33,371 bases of DNA from Gryganskiella cystojenkinii (Eukaryota > Mortierellomycota > Mortierellomycetes > Mortierellales > Mortierellaceae). A program made the translations under genes and the position numbers. The notes under the pieces are model-generated. The model was given only the letters and a program-made list of their open reading frames with translations. It ran no database searches and had not been told where the DNA came from. Below, in pieces: positions 1 through 8,816 of this stretch. The first letter of the stretch is position 1. Each line of letters opens with the position of its first letter. The stretch lies in NCBI GenBank assembly GCA_015852425.1, contig JAAAIG010000011.1:100618-133988 (forward strand). Reading direction: 5' to 3'.

Positions 1-1400
1 AAAAAAAAAAAATGGTGATATAAATATGTGTGCGTCCCCATTAAGTGGTCAAAGCTCTACCCGAGCGAGCTCTACCGGCGGCCCTGCAGATCTGTGATCA
101 CCTCTCCTCCCTGATCAACCTTGAGTCCCTTCAACTCAGCTTGCATGAGAAGAAATACCAGCATTATGCAGACAATTTTCATAAAAGTCGGTCTCAGTTT
201 CTGTCTCGCGTATGTTTACCACTCCAGGAGTCGTTAACACTCGCGTTCTTTGAACAATTGTGTCAGTACGGCGAGCGATCCGAAATGGTCCCTTTGAGCT
301 TCAGATCCGAGCACGGGGTTCGAGAAGGGTTCGAGAAGAGATCGCTGCAAACGTGATTCAGATCAACGAGTGCTTGGAGTGTAAGCATCTCAATGACGCT
401 CTGTTCCCTCTGTGATGCGTGTTTTCAAAGGCAACGACTACCATGCTCCAAAGGCACCAGGCACCTCTCTTCACAAAATAAAAACAAATCGAGAGAGATG
501 AGACTGTTCTCGGAGTCATATCTTTCGGCTTCAGCGTGACACACCCGTAACAATTTGGACATATGCACGAAAAGAACTCTTTCTTCTCCGAAGGAGACAG
601 CAAGGAGGAGGAGGCGACAAACACGTTGACTTATCTACGAGAAATGGTGCCAGCAGTCCCTGACATAAAATAAAAATAAAATAAAAAATGTGAGCACAAC
701 ACGGGTTTGTGAAAATCAATTTGGGGTGGGGATTTTGCCTCAGGAACATACAGTAGGCGAGCCATCTGCATGTGGAAGAGTGACAATTCCTTTTGGGTGC
801 CACAACGCTCGACCGCCCTTCTTTAAATGACCGCCACCGATGTTGTCCACGGATCTGTCGGACTGGAAAAGGAACATAAACACGCGCCTGATAGCAACCA
901 TCTTGCTTTTTCTTCTTCCTTCCGATGCTCAACTGTCCTTCCCTTTTCTTGTTGTTACCCCGCACTCCTGCCTTATCCAATCCAGAAGCATTGCTTCCTT
1001 ACGGAGAATTAAGCTTGATAGACTCTTTTTTTTTTTTGGCTCATGTTTGTTAACGTGCGCCGCCACGACGTCAACAATTATCGAAGCGAAACCCGAGATC
1101 TCTTCTTTTGCAGTTGTTTGTTTTGAGTTTTGAGTTTTTTTTTTGCTGCAAAATCAAGCTAGTGCGGATCCCTCTTCCTTCCCTGTCCTTCAAAAGCTTT
1201 TCCCCCGCACTTTAAAACTCCCGGAATCAGATCCCTCCTCGCCTATCTTGAAAGAAACATGCGCACATAGTCATGGGAAAGCACAATGTTTACAAAAGGA
1301 TGGAAGAGTGACAGGCATAATCATCTCGATACTCTCCACGCTAACGACTCACTCCTCAGCATAATCTTGAACAGTTCCGTGCCAGTAACCAGATCGACCA
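1..1400. other. Gene-poor 5' region upstream of DUR3
   Basis: No convincing gene is seen. The window opens with a run of twelve A. A 103-codon open stretch at 45-356 (+) lacks an ATG, follows a stop directly, and has a leucine-rich piece (HLSSLINLESLQLS) that could be a relic of an LRR protein; this is weak. The rest holds A/T tracts and short open frames on both strands without recognisable domains. Two GATA-type motifs (HGATAR), TGATAG at 1016-1021 and its reverse-strand form at 1243-1248, lie in the presumed upstream region of the urea transporter and would fit nitrogen control by a GATA factor, but such short motifs also occur by chance. Confidence 0.4.
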
Positions 1401-1410
1401 TCGTTTGCAG

Positions 1411-1419
1411 CTATAAAAG
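1411..1419 (+). promoter_or_regulatory. TATA box of the DUR3 gene
   Basis: CTATAAAAG lies about 290 bp before the DUR3 start codon. It is followed by a C/T-rich stretch (about 1450-1640) typical of fungal core promoters and leaders. Transcription would be expected to start some 30 bp downstream. This rests on motif and position only. Confidence 0.55.
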
Positions 1420-1701
1420 GAGGAGTGTGGGACTTGCATCCACCAACTAAACGAAAAAAAAAAAATCGTCACCTTCGCCTCCCGTCTTTCTTCACTCTTT
1501 TATCTTTTTTTCTCGCCGATCCTAGATCCTTTTTTCTCCTCTTTTTTCTTCTTTGATCTTCCTTCGACAACCTTCTCCCACTGACCGAGTGATCACGCGT
1601 TTCTAACTGAGTTCTACAGTACCCTCTTTCCATTTGAATTTCTTTTTTTTTCCATACACAAATAATTACATACACTCGATCTGCTTCTAACGTCTACCAC
1701 C

Positions 1702-4237
1702 ATGGTCGCCATCTTGAGTGAAGGCCTCGGATATGGCGTCGGTATGAACCTCCCAACCATGTTAAGCTCATCGACATCATTGACAGTCAACATGCATATC
1801 TTGATAGGGTCATTGTCTGTGATACATTCATTGTTACTCACCTTCCTCTCATTTGTTTCTGTGCATTAGTACTGGGATTCGGTCTCGTCTTTGCTGCTCT
1901 GATGACCTTGATCACCACGATTCAAAAACGATTCTTGAACGAAAGGGTTACCTCTGAAGAATACATGGCTGCGGGTCGCAATGTCAAGACTGGTCTGGTC
2001 GCCTCTGCAGTCGTTTCCTCCTGGACCTGGGCTGCGACTTTGCTCCAATCGTCATCAGTTGCGTATAAATATGGAATCTCTGGTCCATTTTGGTATGCCT
2101 CAGGGGCCAGTGTCCAGGTAAACAATCACACACACCATCACCGCACCTTTCATCAAAAATAATCTTCGCTGAAAAAGATCTCTCATTTTTCTTGTATCTT
2201 TCCAAGACCCTGCAAAATATAAGGAGATCGAAGGAGGGAACAATCAAGGAGAACAAAAAAAAATCAGCAGAACCATCAACAAAAAAGGGCGAAGGGAACA
2301 AGCACGGAGGACTGATCTGGCCACTCCACTAATGGCACCCCTTCATCCCCATACCACTTCCTCCCCTCTTCCTTCTCGACATGCCCTCCTTTTTCAATAG
2401 GTCTTGCTGTTCTCTGTCCTGGCTATCGAACTGAAGCGCAAGTGTCCTAACGCTCACACGTTTCTTGAGATCATCTCGATCCGTTACGGCCGCAAGGCCC
2501 ATTTCGTATTCCTCTTTTTCGGACTCTTGACCAATATCATCGTCAGTGCCATGCTCTTGCTTGGCGGATCGGCAGTCGTCACTGCGCTCACGGGCATGAA
2601 CACGATCGCGGCCTGCTTCTTGTTACCCCTCGGTGTGATCATCTACACTCTCTTTGGAGGATTGAAGGCAACTTTTATTGCGGATTACACGCACACGGTC
2701 GTCATCATGATCATAGTCTTGCTCTTCTCCTTCACCGCCTACGCAACCTCAGATCTGATCGGTTCCCCCGGAAAGATGTTTGAGCTCTTGCAGGCAGCAT
2801 CGGCTTTACATCCAGTCGACGGTAACCATGAGGGCAGTTATCTCACTATGGCGAGTTCTCAGGGTTTGATGTTTGGTATAATCAACTTGTGCTCCAACTT
2901 TGGAACCGTTTTTATCGATAACGCCTACTGGCAACGTGCTATTGCGGCCTCGCCTCACTCGACTGTCAAGGCCTACCTGATCGGAGGACTCTCTTGGTTC
3001 GCGATCCCGTTCACGTTGGCGACGACCCTAGGAATCTCGGCTGTTGCTCTGGAATCAAATGAACGCTTCCCCACCTTCCCTAACCGACTCTCGGCCTCCG
3101 ATGTCTCTGCTGGATTGGTGGCCCCGAATGCGGCTGTGGCTCTGTTGGGTCATGGAGGTGCTGTCGCAGTCTTGTTGTTGGTGTTTATGGCGGTCACCTC
3201 AGCCGCGAGTGCGGAACTGATCGCTGTGAGCTCCGTATGCACATTCGACGTATACAGGACTTATATTAACCCCATGGCGACTGGAAAGCAACTTATTCGT
3301 GTCTCGCATGGTGTCGTTGGGGGTTTTGGTTTGATTATGGGTGTCCTTGCCGTCATCTTGAAGGAAGCCGGTATCGATCTGGGCTATCTTTACTCTTTGG
3401 TATGTTATTCTTTTTTTTTGTCGTTTCCATCCTTCTGCTGCTCTTCTCGTATCCCTCGGTACAAAGACAACGTTGCACACGAAAAGTACCTAATTTTGAC
3501 CCACATTCCTCTTCAAACAAAAACAGATGGGTGTATTGATCTCATCTGCAGTTTTGCCGGTCACCTTTTCGCTCCTCTGGAAGAAACAAAACGTTCAGGC
3601 AGCCTGTATCGCACCCATTGGAGGACTCTGTATCTCGATCACCGCCTGGCTCGTGTGTGCCAAGATCTATTCTGGTGAGATTACCCTCGCGACTACAGGA
3701 ACGGATCAAGCAATGTTGGCCGGAAACCTCGGTGCCTTGATTGGTGGTGGAGCCATCTCTGTGATTCTGTCGTTGCTGAACCCCGATGATTACACATTTG
3801 AGGCCACCAGGTCCTTGAAACAGGTCACAGACGATGTCATCGGCACACCCGAGAGTAACAACTCTTCCGAGGATATTGTCGAGGATGAGAAAAAGTCCAA
3901 ATCTGCGACGATTGAGGTCTCCAGGCCAGCAGAAGGTTGGGGGTTCGATAAGGAAGAAGACGCGAAATTGGCCAAGGCCTCCAAGCTTGCGCGATGGAGC
4001 TCGGGCGTCATGACTGTTATCTTGATCCTCTTGTGGCCGTTGCCCATGTTCTTCTCGAATCATGTCTTCACCAAGGGATTCTATACTGGTTGGGTAGTAT
4101 TGAGTATCGTCTGGGCAATCTGCTCAACCATCGCGGTCACGATCTATCCGATTTGGGAATCTCGGGCGGCGATCAAGGAGGTTTTCAGTGGCATCTATGG
4201 ATTCGTCACCCGCAAGTCGTCCATGGCGGCCGTTTAA
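1702..4237 (+). CDS. DUR3: Urea/H+ (Na+-solute symporter family) active transporter Dur3
   Basis: Plasma-membrane uptake of urea (in yeast also polyamines) by proton-coupled symport, for use as a nitrogen source. Four exons are inferred: 1702-1741, 1870-2117, 2401-3399 and 3527-4237. All introns are GT-AG, the frame is kept throughout, and the product is 665 aa, normal for Dur3. The N-terminus carries the SSS-family signature region ([20 protein letters not shown]) followed by [12 protein letters not shown]. Next come [16 protein letters not shown] and many hydrophobic segments consistent with about 14-15 membrane spans. A charged cytoplasmic loop (about residues 525-585) separates the last two spans. 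The first exon is only 40 bp, and the start is set by the only ATG that joins in frame. The closing part of the gene (from about 4111) was duplicated downstream as a broken fragment. The assignment to Dur3 is firm; substrate range is inferred from the family. Confidence 0.93.
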
Positions 4238-4715
4238 ATAAAACACCCTCCACACCACGTCAATCCTCCTTCTCTTCTTTTATTATTGTATATCCCTTTG
4301 CTCATAATTTTCATAAAGTCTCTCTGCAATCCAACCAGTGATAGCCATTGAATGAAAATTGTTCTTCTGACCAAAGGATGCTATGCAATGATGCAAATTC
4401 TGCATGGCATGTATCACCGGGAGTCGGAAAAGACAAGACAAGTCCGCCTTTTTTTCTTGCACTAAAAAAATAGTCCTCGGTAAACGAAATCTCATCCGCA
4501 TATGTAAACCCTTTCCTTCTCTTCCCTTCGCCTTCCTCTCCGCGACTTCAGGAGGGTGAGAGCCGGAAACTAAGCTTTACACTTCCGACCTTGAGTTTCG
4601 GCTCTCGATCGCTGACTCTCCAATAAATACCCCTACCTCGCCTCCCATCCCCCAACTGCCGTTCACCTCTCACAGCCCTCTCCTCCCCTCCCTTCCCCAT
4701 CTCAGAACAAAAGCA
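4238..4715 (+). promoter_or_regulatory. DUR3 3' UTR and upstream region of copy A
   Basis: The first part is the DUR3 3' UTR (A/T-rich, TTGTATATCCCTTTGCTCA near 4287). After it come blocks shared with the upstream regions of copies B and C: an imperfect dyad (4378-4387 with 4401-4410, 9 of 10 pairs), a T-tract with CTTGCACT, a block at 4471-4560 that is inverted relative to B and C, and a core promoter (about 4590-4715). The core has a TATA-like CCAATAAATACC at 4620-4631 and a C/T-rich leader almost identical to that of copy B. Confidence 0.7.
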
Positions 4716-5165
4716 ATGCGGTCCACTTTCACTTCCTCCATGTTGGCTCTAATCGCAGCCGTGTTTGCAGTCCTGTGCATGACGACTTCAACGGCCTCTG
4801 CTCAATGTCAAGGATGCATCGACGATGTCGTCCACGCTGTCCCTTCCTGTGAAAAGGTCGACAATTCTGTCCATAAGGTGCACTTTTCCGATTATTCCAA
4901 GACAGATCAACAATGCATATGCAACCTCGGCCACAACCCCATCATCTTGTTAAAGTGCAAGGCTTTTTGCCCTGACATGGATTTTGACTACGATATTGAA
5001 CTCTACAATGCCACTTACTCCATGTATTGCAACAACACTGTGATGGCCAATGGTGGCCCCGTCGGAGGCAAGAACGCCGCAGTTGGTACATTCTCTTCAA
5101 CCACTCTGGTCTTTTCTGGTTTAGTCGCTGTGGCCATATCCGTCGCCTTGGCTATTGCCACATAA
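4716..5165 (+). CDS. Secreted GPI-anchor-like eight-cysteine protein, copy A
   Basis: Intronless gene of 149 aa. It has a signal peptide (about 1-29, ending TSTASA), a mature core with eight cysteines (31, 34, 45, 67, 69, 81, 85, 105), an N-glycosylation site (NNT, 106-108), then a small-residue stretch and a hydrophobic C-terminus as in GPI-anchor signals. It should therefore sit at the outer cell surface or in the wall. Cysteine spacing is C-x2-C-x10-C-x21-C-x-C-x11-C-x3-C-x19-C with an Asp three residues before the C-x-C. This resembles the fungal CFEM domain (haem capture, cell-surface roles), but the loop before C-x-C is much longer and the first pair is one residue closer. CFEM kinship is therefore inference, and function is unknown. 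It is the first of three paralogues (with 6351-6797 and 11520-11960). Confidence 0.85.
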   Translation: MRSTFTSSMLALIAAVFAVLCMTTSTASAQCQGCIDDVVHAVPSCEKVDNSVHKVHFSDYSKTDQQCICNLGHNPIILLKCKAFCPDMDFDYDIELYNATYSMYCNNTVMANGGPVGGKNAAVGTFSSTTLVFSGLVAVAISVALAIAT

Positions 5166-5634
5166 GATGGCAAAGAGAGGCGCCCATACTCTCCTTGAGA
5201 TGTCATCAGTAGAAAAACAAAACAATAGAAAGTCGTGTTGACTCACTCCTCTTCCCCTCCTTGGTCCAAATCATGATGATAGCGATTGGCGAACAAGGAA
5301 AACACGCGGGTGGGTATACTTGGAAGAGTAGTAAGGACGAAACGGGGACAAACAATAGAAAACAAATGCAAAAAAAAAAGAGGTTAGATATTGCCGTCCA
5401 AGAGCATTCTCCTGGGTTCCTTGTGCACCCTGCTTTTGTTCTACGGTAGATCATAGACACCATTTGCGAGCGGCAGACACTTGGGTGTGACTTTGTACTG
5501 ATGGGGATGCTCCCGTTGTTTCAAACCAACAGGACGTTATGGAATCTGCAGAGCGCAATAACGAGAGAGAAAATTACAGAAGGTCAAATAAAAAGTGGTT
5601 GGGTCAGTTCTTTCGTTCCTTTGTTCCCAAATGC
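5166..5634 (+). repeat. 3' flank of copy A, duplicated behind copy C
   Basis: About 460 bp after the copy A stop codon matches 11961-12417 behind copy C, with many identical stretches (for example TCATGATGATAGC, GAGCATTCTCCTGGGTTCC, TGTACTGATGGGGATGCTC, GGGTCAGTTCTTTCGTTCC). It ends at the junction with the DUR3 fragment. Short open frames in it have no recognisable product, and it probably holds the 3' UTR. Copy B keeps only about the first 35 bp of such a flank. Confidence 0.8.
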
Positions 5635-5762
5635 TCTCTGGGCAATCTGTTCGGCTGTCGCGGTTGCGGTCTACCCGATCTGGATCTCGGGCAGCGATCA
5701 AAGAGGTTTTAAGTGGCAACTATAGATTCGTCACTCTCAAGTCATCCATGGCGAGTGTTTAA
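5635..5762 (+). pseudogene. Truncated copy of the DUR3 3' end
   Basis: These 128 bp match the last part of the DUR3 coding region (4108-4237) base by base with moderate divergence, including the final stop. The frame reads LWAICSAVAVAVYPIW like the transporter's last membrane span ([17 protein letters not shown]). A one-base loss at about 5687 then shifts the frame, which runs to a stop soon after. Following DNA also matches the DUR3 3' UTR (TTGTATATCCCTTTGCTCA). It is a by-product of a tandem duplication whose left break fell inside DUR3, and it is not expected to make protein. Confidence 0.88.
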
Positions 5763-6350
5763 ATATCGCTTCTTTCGTTTTTGTATATCCCTTTGCTCAA
5801 AATTTTCATAAAGTTTCCAACTTGTAATATCTAACCGGCTTTGGCTTTTCAACGAACGTTGTTCTTCTGACTGAAGGATGCCATGCATTGATGCAAATTC
5901 TGCATGGCATGCGCCACCAGGGTCTTGGTTGGAAGAAACAAAAAATGTCGACTTTTTTTTTTGGTGCTCTCACCTTTTTTTTTTAATTCTTGCTCTCACC
6001 ATTTTTTTCTTGCTCTTTGTTCTCATCAGAAAAAAAGCATCCTTCTTGGACCCGAGAGAGGAAGGGAAGGAAAACAAAGCTTTTGCATACACATGCGGAT
6101 GAGAATTCGTTTACCGAGGATTACAGCTCAAGCTTTTCGTACCGGCCTCCAATGTCCTTTTATCTTTTTACTTTTGCTGCAAAGGCGAAAGACTCAATAT
6201 CCTCGCCTCCGACCTTAAGTCTCGGCTCTCGATCGCCGACTCTCCAATAAATACTCCTACCTCGCCTCCCACCCCCCAGCTGCCGTTCACCTCTCAGCGC
6301 TCGCCCACTCCTCCCCTCCCCTCCCCTCCCCATCTCAAAGAACAGAAACA
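5763..6350 (+). promoter_or_regulatory. Upstream region of copy B
   Basis: The order is a copy of the DUR3 3' UTR, then a perfect 10-bp dyad (5878-5887 with 5901-5910, 13-nt spacer), T-tracts, a block at about 6050-6125 in the same orientation as in copy C, and a core promoter at about 6209-6350. The core carries CCAATAAATACT and a C/T-rich leader. The core promoter is almost identical to that of copy A. Confidence 0.7.
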
Positions 6351-6797
6351 ATGCGGTCCACCTTCACTTCCTCCATGTTGACTCTAATCGTAGCCCTGTG
6401 TGCAGTCCTGTGCATGACGACATCAACGGTCTCTGCTCAATGTAAAGGATGCTTCGATGATGTCCTCCACTCTATCCCTTCCTGTGAAAAGGCCGATAAC
6501 ACCAAGAGGGAGCACTTTTCCGATTACACCCCGAAGGATCAACAATGCCTATGCAAAGCCTACCAGGACCCTACCATCGTGTTAAAGTGCAAGCCTCTGT
6601 GCCCCTACCAGGACTTCGACACCACTATTGAACTCTCCAAGGCCATGTACTCCATGTACTGCAATAACACTGTGATGGCCAATGGTGGCCCCGTCGGAGG
6701 CAAGAACGCCGCAGTTGGTGCCTTCTCTTCGATTTCTATGGTCCTTTCTGGTTTGGTCACCGTGGCCATGTCCGTCGCCTTGGCTATTGTCGCATAA
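6351..6797 (+). CDS. Secreted GPI-anchor-like eight-cysteine protein, copy B
   Basis: Intronless gene of 148 aa with the same plan as copy A: signal peptide 1-29, cysteines at 31, 34, 45, 66, 68, 80, 84 and 104, NNT glycosylation site, hydrophobic C-terminal anchor signal. Signal peptide and the last 44 residues are nearly the same as copy A, while the mature core differs at many positions (for example SIPSCEKADNTKREHFSDY against AVPSCEKVDNSVHKVHFSDY). Spacing is C-x2-C-x10-C-x20-C-x-C-x11-C-x3-C-x19-C. It lies in the second unit of a tandem duplication that also carried the DUR3 tail. A surface or wall location is inferred; function is unknown. Confidence 0.85.
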   Translation: MRSTFTSSMLTLIVALCAVLCMTTSTVSAQCKGCFDDVLHSIPSCEKADNTKREHFSDYTPKDQQCLCKAYQDPTIVLKCKPLCPYQDFDTTIELSKAMYSMYCNNTVMANGGPVGGKNAAVGAFSSISMVLSGLVTVAMSVALAIVA

Positions 6798-6849
6798 GCT
6801 GGCGCAGAAAGGTGGCACTGCTCTACTCCCCTTTAGGATTTTCTTAAGT

Positions 6850-6945
6850 ATTATAGGAGAGGGAGAGGAAGGCGAAGGGACGAAAAGTTTTGCATATTTG
6901 GATGAGAATTCGGTTACTGTACCGAGAATTACAGTTCAATCAAAG
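6850..6945 (+). repeat. Orphan fourth copy of the upstream block
   Basis: About 95 bp behind copy B matches the block found upstream of copies B (about 6050-6125) and C (about 11215-11300): GAGGAAGGCGAAGGGA, a CATAT/GGATGA core, then ATTCGGTTAC and ATTACAGTTCAATC. A 4-bp insertion (TGTA) splits it. No gene of the family follows, so it looks like the remnant of a further promoter whose gene was deleted. Confidence 0.75.
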
Positions 6946-7433
6946 ATGGATAAGAACCAGAAGATCGCGAGCAGCAACAAGAATAAAAGAGTGAACACTG
7001 AAAACTAGTTTAAGGGTTTGAATTACGACCGATTTCAACAACACGAGCCATCGCCATCTCGTTTGATCTTTGCTGATGACGATGTTGAAGGGTAGCAGCG
7101 GCCCGTCGCGTGGGGTCTCTTTCAGATCTCGTAAAGGGCTAGATGCGCCTGGAGGTAAAAACTGCACGACGACCTTTTTCTGAGGTATTTTGGCTCTAAT
7201 TATGTTTCGTCCATTGTTTTTTATATGCCGTTTTCTCCCCTTTTCCATTTTCTGTCAAGACTTGGACTCGAGTCCCACCAGAAATCGCATTGTTGAAATA
7301 TGCGATCGAGCTTATTTAACCCCCAAGTAGGGAAGGAACGAAAAAATAAGAGGCACAGTGGATGAAGGAGACTCATGGCCAGTAATTGTTATTTCTTTCT
7401 TTGGGTGTTATCGTTGCAGTGCAGTAGGACGAA
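6946..7433. other. Intergenic region without recognised gene
   Basis: A 102-codon open frame on the minus strand (6940-7248) has protein-like stretches (VVVQFLPPGASSPLRDLKE) but no recognised domain, and its start is not supported. It could be a degraded gene or chance. The segment up to 7433 is presumably 3' flank of the minus-strand polyglutamine protein. Confidence 0.3.
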
Positions 7434-8284
7434 TTATTGGAGGTAGGTATTGTCAGCGTATTGCTGTGGGTTATGAACTGCAGGGGCGAGAGGTGGGGCA
7501 TACGAAGTTCCCATTCCATCATCACGCCCCACAAACTGAGGGACTTTGGAAGCGACCAGACCCTGAGGCTCCCGTGGAGACATGGCACTGACCACGGTAG
7601 GACTGGACATGGTTGAAGTCTGCATGACAGTGGCAACCTCGTTCACGGAAGAAGTAAACATGGGCGTGCCTTGCTCTGAGGCAGTATCCGGTTGAGGAGT
7701 GGTTACCACAAGGGTTGAGGGTTGGACGTCCCCGGTTGTGGAGTCCTGTGTCGGCTGGACATACTGATATGCGTACTCCAGCTGTCGTTGCAGCTGTTGC
7801 TGCTGTTGCAACTGCTGCTGTTGTAAGTACTGTTCATGCTGCTGCTGTTGTTGCTGTTGCTGCTGTTGTAAGTACTGTTGATGTTGTTGCTGCTGCTGTT
7901 GTTGTAGTAGTAGTTGTTGTTGTTGTTGCTGTTGTGCGTATCGATGCTGATGCTGTTGCTGTATTGCCTGGTTATATGATGGCTGATGTAGGGTACCAAA
8001 GACGGGTTGCTGCTGAATCAGTTGCGTTGGTGGCAAGGGGCCAGGACCATCAGTCTTTGCGGCCAGGGTAGGAATAGCATTCTTGGTCTTAGAGTTCCTA
8101 TTACGGTAGTAGAAGAACAGAGCCACGGCTATGACAATAACCACAGCACCAGCACCAATGCCCGCATACATGGCCGTGTGATTGCCGCTGCTTCCATTGC
8201 CTCCAGTATTGCCGCCACCAGAGTTGGTGGGACTGGTAGGAGCAGGAGATGTTACAGGCGGGAAATAAACAATGTTTGGGAAGA
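7434..8284 (-). CDS. Polyglutamine single-pass membrane protein, 3' exon(s)
   Basis: The minus-strand frame encodes a Pro/Thr/Ser then Gly/Asn-rich outer stretch (GNTGGNGSSGNHT), one strong membrane span (MYAGIGAGAVVIVIAVALFF), a basic stop-transfer (YYRNRNSK) and a long cytoplasmic tail. The tail has about 70 residues of near-pure glutamine broken by repeated H-x-QYL units and a Ser/Thr/Pro-rich end. The open frame continues upstream to 8396, but a likely splice acceptor (CTGTAG, ending at 8285) marks the exon start and no ATG with a signal peptide could be linked to it. In related fungi this kind of C-terminus often follows an extracellular kelch domain; none is visible here, so the gene is truncated or its 5' exons were missed. 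Function is unknown. Confidence 0.6.
7782..7965 (-). repeat. CAG/CAA tract encoding polyglutamine
   Basis: A mixed CAG/CAA (on the plus strand CTG/TTG) repeat inside the membrane protein gene. It contains a duplicated unit that reads QQQ...H(Q/E)QYL. The interrupted, mixed-codon structure would limit slippage, but length variation between strains is expected. Confidence 0.85.
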
Positions 8285-8396
8285 CTACAGCCCTCGAGGG
8301 AACACAACAACAATTAATAAGTGTGTTAATCGCAAGTGCATCCACAACAGATAGAAATCGAATTACGTCAGTAAATATTACAGTAAGTCTCGGCAC

Positions 8397-8766
8397 AACC
8401 CACGGAAAACATTGAAGGAGTTATCGACGTCGGCAAACCATCAGCGATGCATGGATAGCACATTGCTTATTATATACGAACAAAGTGAAACAATACGACT
8501 TAGTAAAAATATCTCTTGAAAAGGTATTCAAGAGGACGACTCCCACTACGATATGAGCTCACTCACAGTACGCAGTCGCAGTCGCGGAAGAGGAGCAAAA
8601 GCATGACTCTATCGTTGCAGTTATCAACCTGTGTTGTAAAATGTGAGTGTGCTTTTTGTTATTTTTGCTAAGGCCACAAATTTCCCTTCTTGCTATAAGT
8701 TGTCGCCATAGAATGCCTCAGTTCTTTACACTGTCCCACCAGAAGTGCCCGTACACTTCTTCCAGT
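8397..8766. other. Intergenic region, possible missing 5' exons
   Basis: No supported exon was found on the minus strand, where the 5' part of the polyglutamine protein should lie. A 7-bp inverted repeat (AGAAGTG/CACTTCT, 8741-8760) sits just before the plus-strand TATA box. Confidence 0.3.
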
Positions 8767-8776
8767 AGGTATAAAA
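8767..8776 (+). promoter_or_regulatory. TATA box before a cysteine-rich gene
   Basis: GGTATAAAAG lies 41-50 bp before the ATG at 8817 and is oriented to the right. It would serve the broken cysteine-rich gene that follows. Confidence 0.45.
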
Positions 8777-8816
8777 GTCCCAGCAAAGACTGGGGAGGCA
8801 GGCCGGGTAACTAGTC

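Noticed and set aside
3542..4063. 173-codon minus-strand frame opposite DUR3
   Set aside because: Antisense shadow of conserved transporter coding sequence.
5501..5725. Short frame ending in WAICSAVAVAVYPIW considered as a small gene
   Set aside because: Only its second half is DUR3-derived, the first half is copy A's 3' flank; it is a chance fusion over a duplication junction.
7715..8071. Plus-strand open frame rich in Val and Ala
   Set aside because: It is the antisense reading of the polyglutamine CAG/CAA tract (CTG/TTG codons) and has no independent support.
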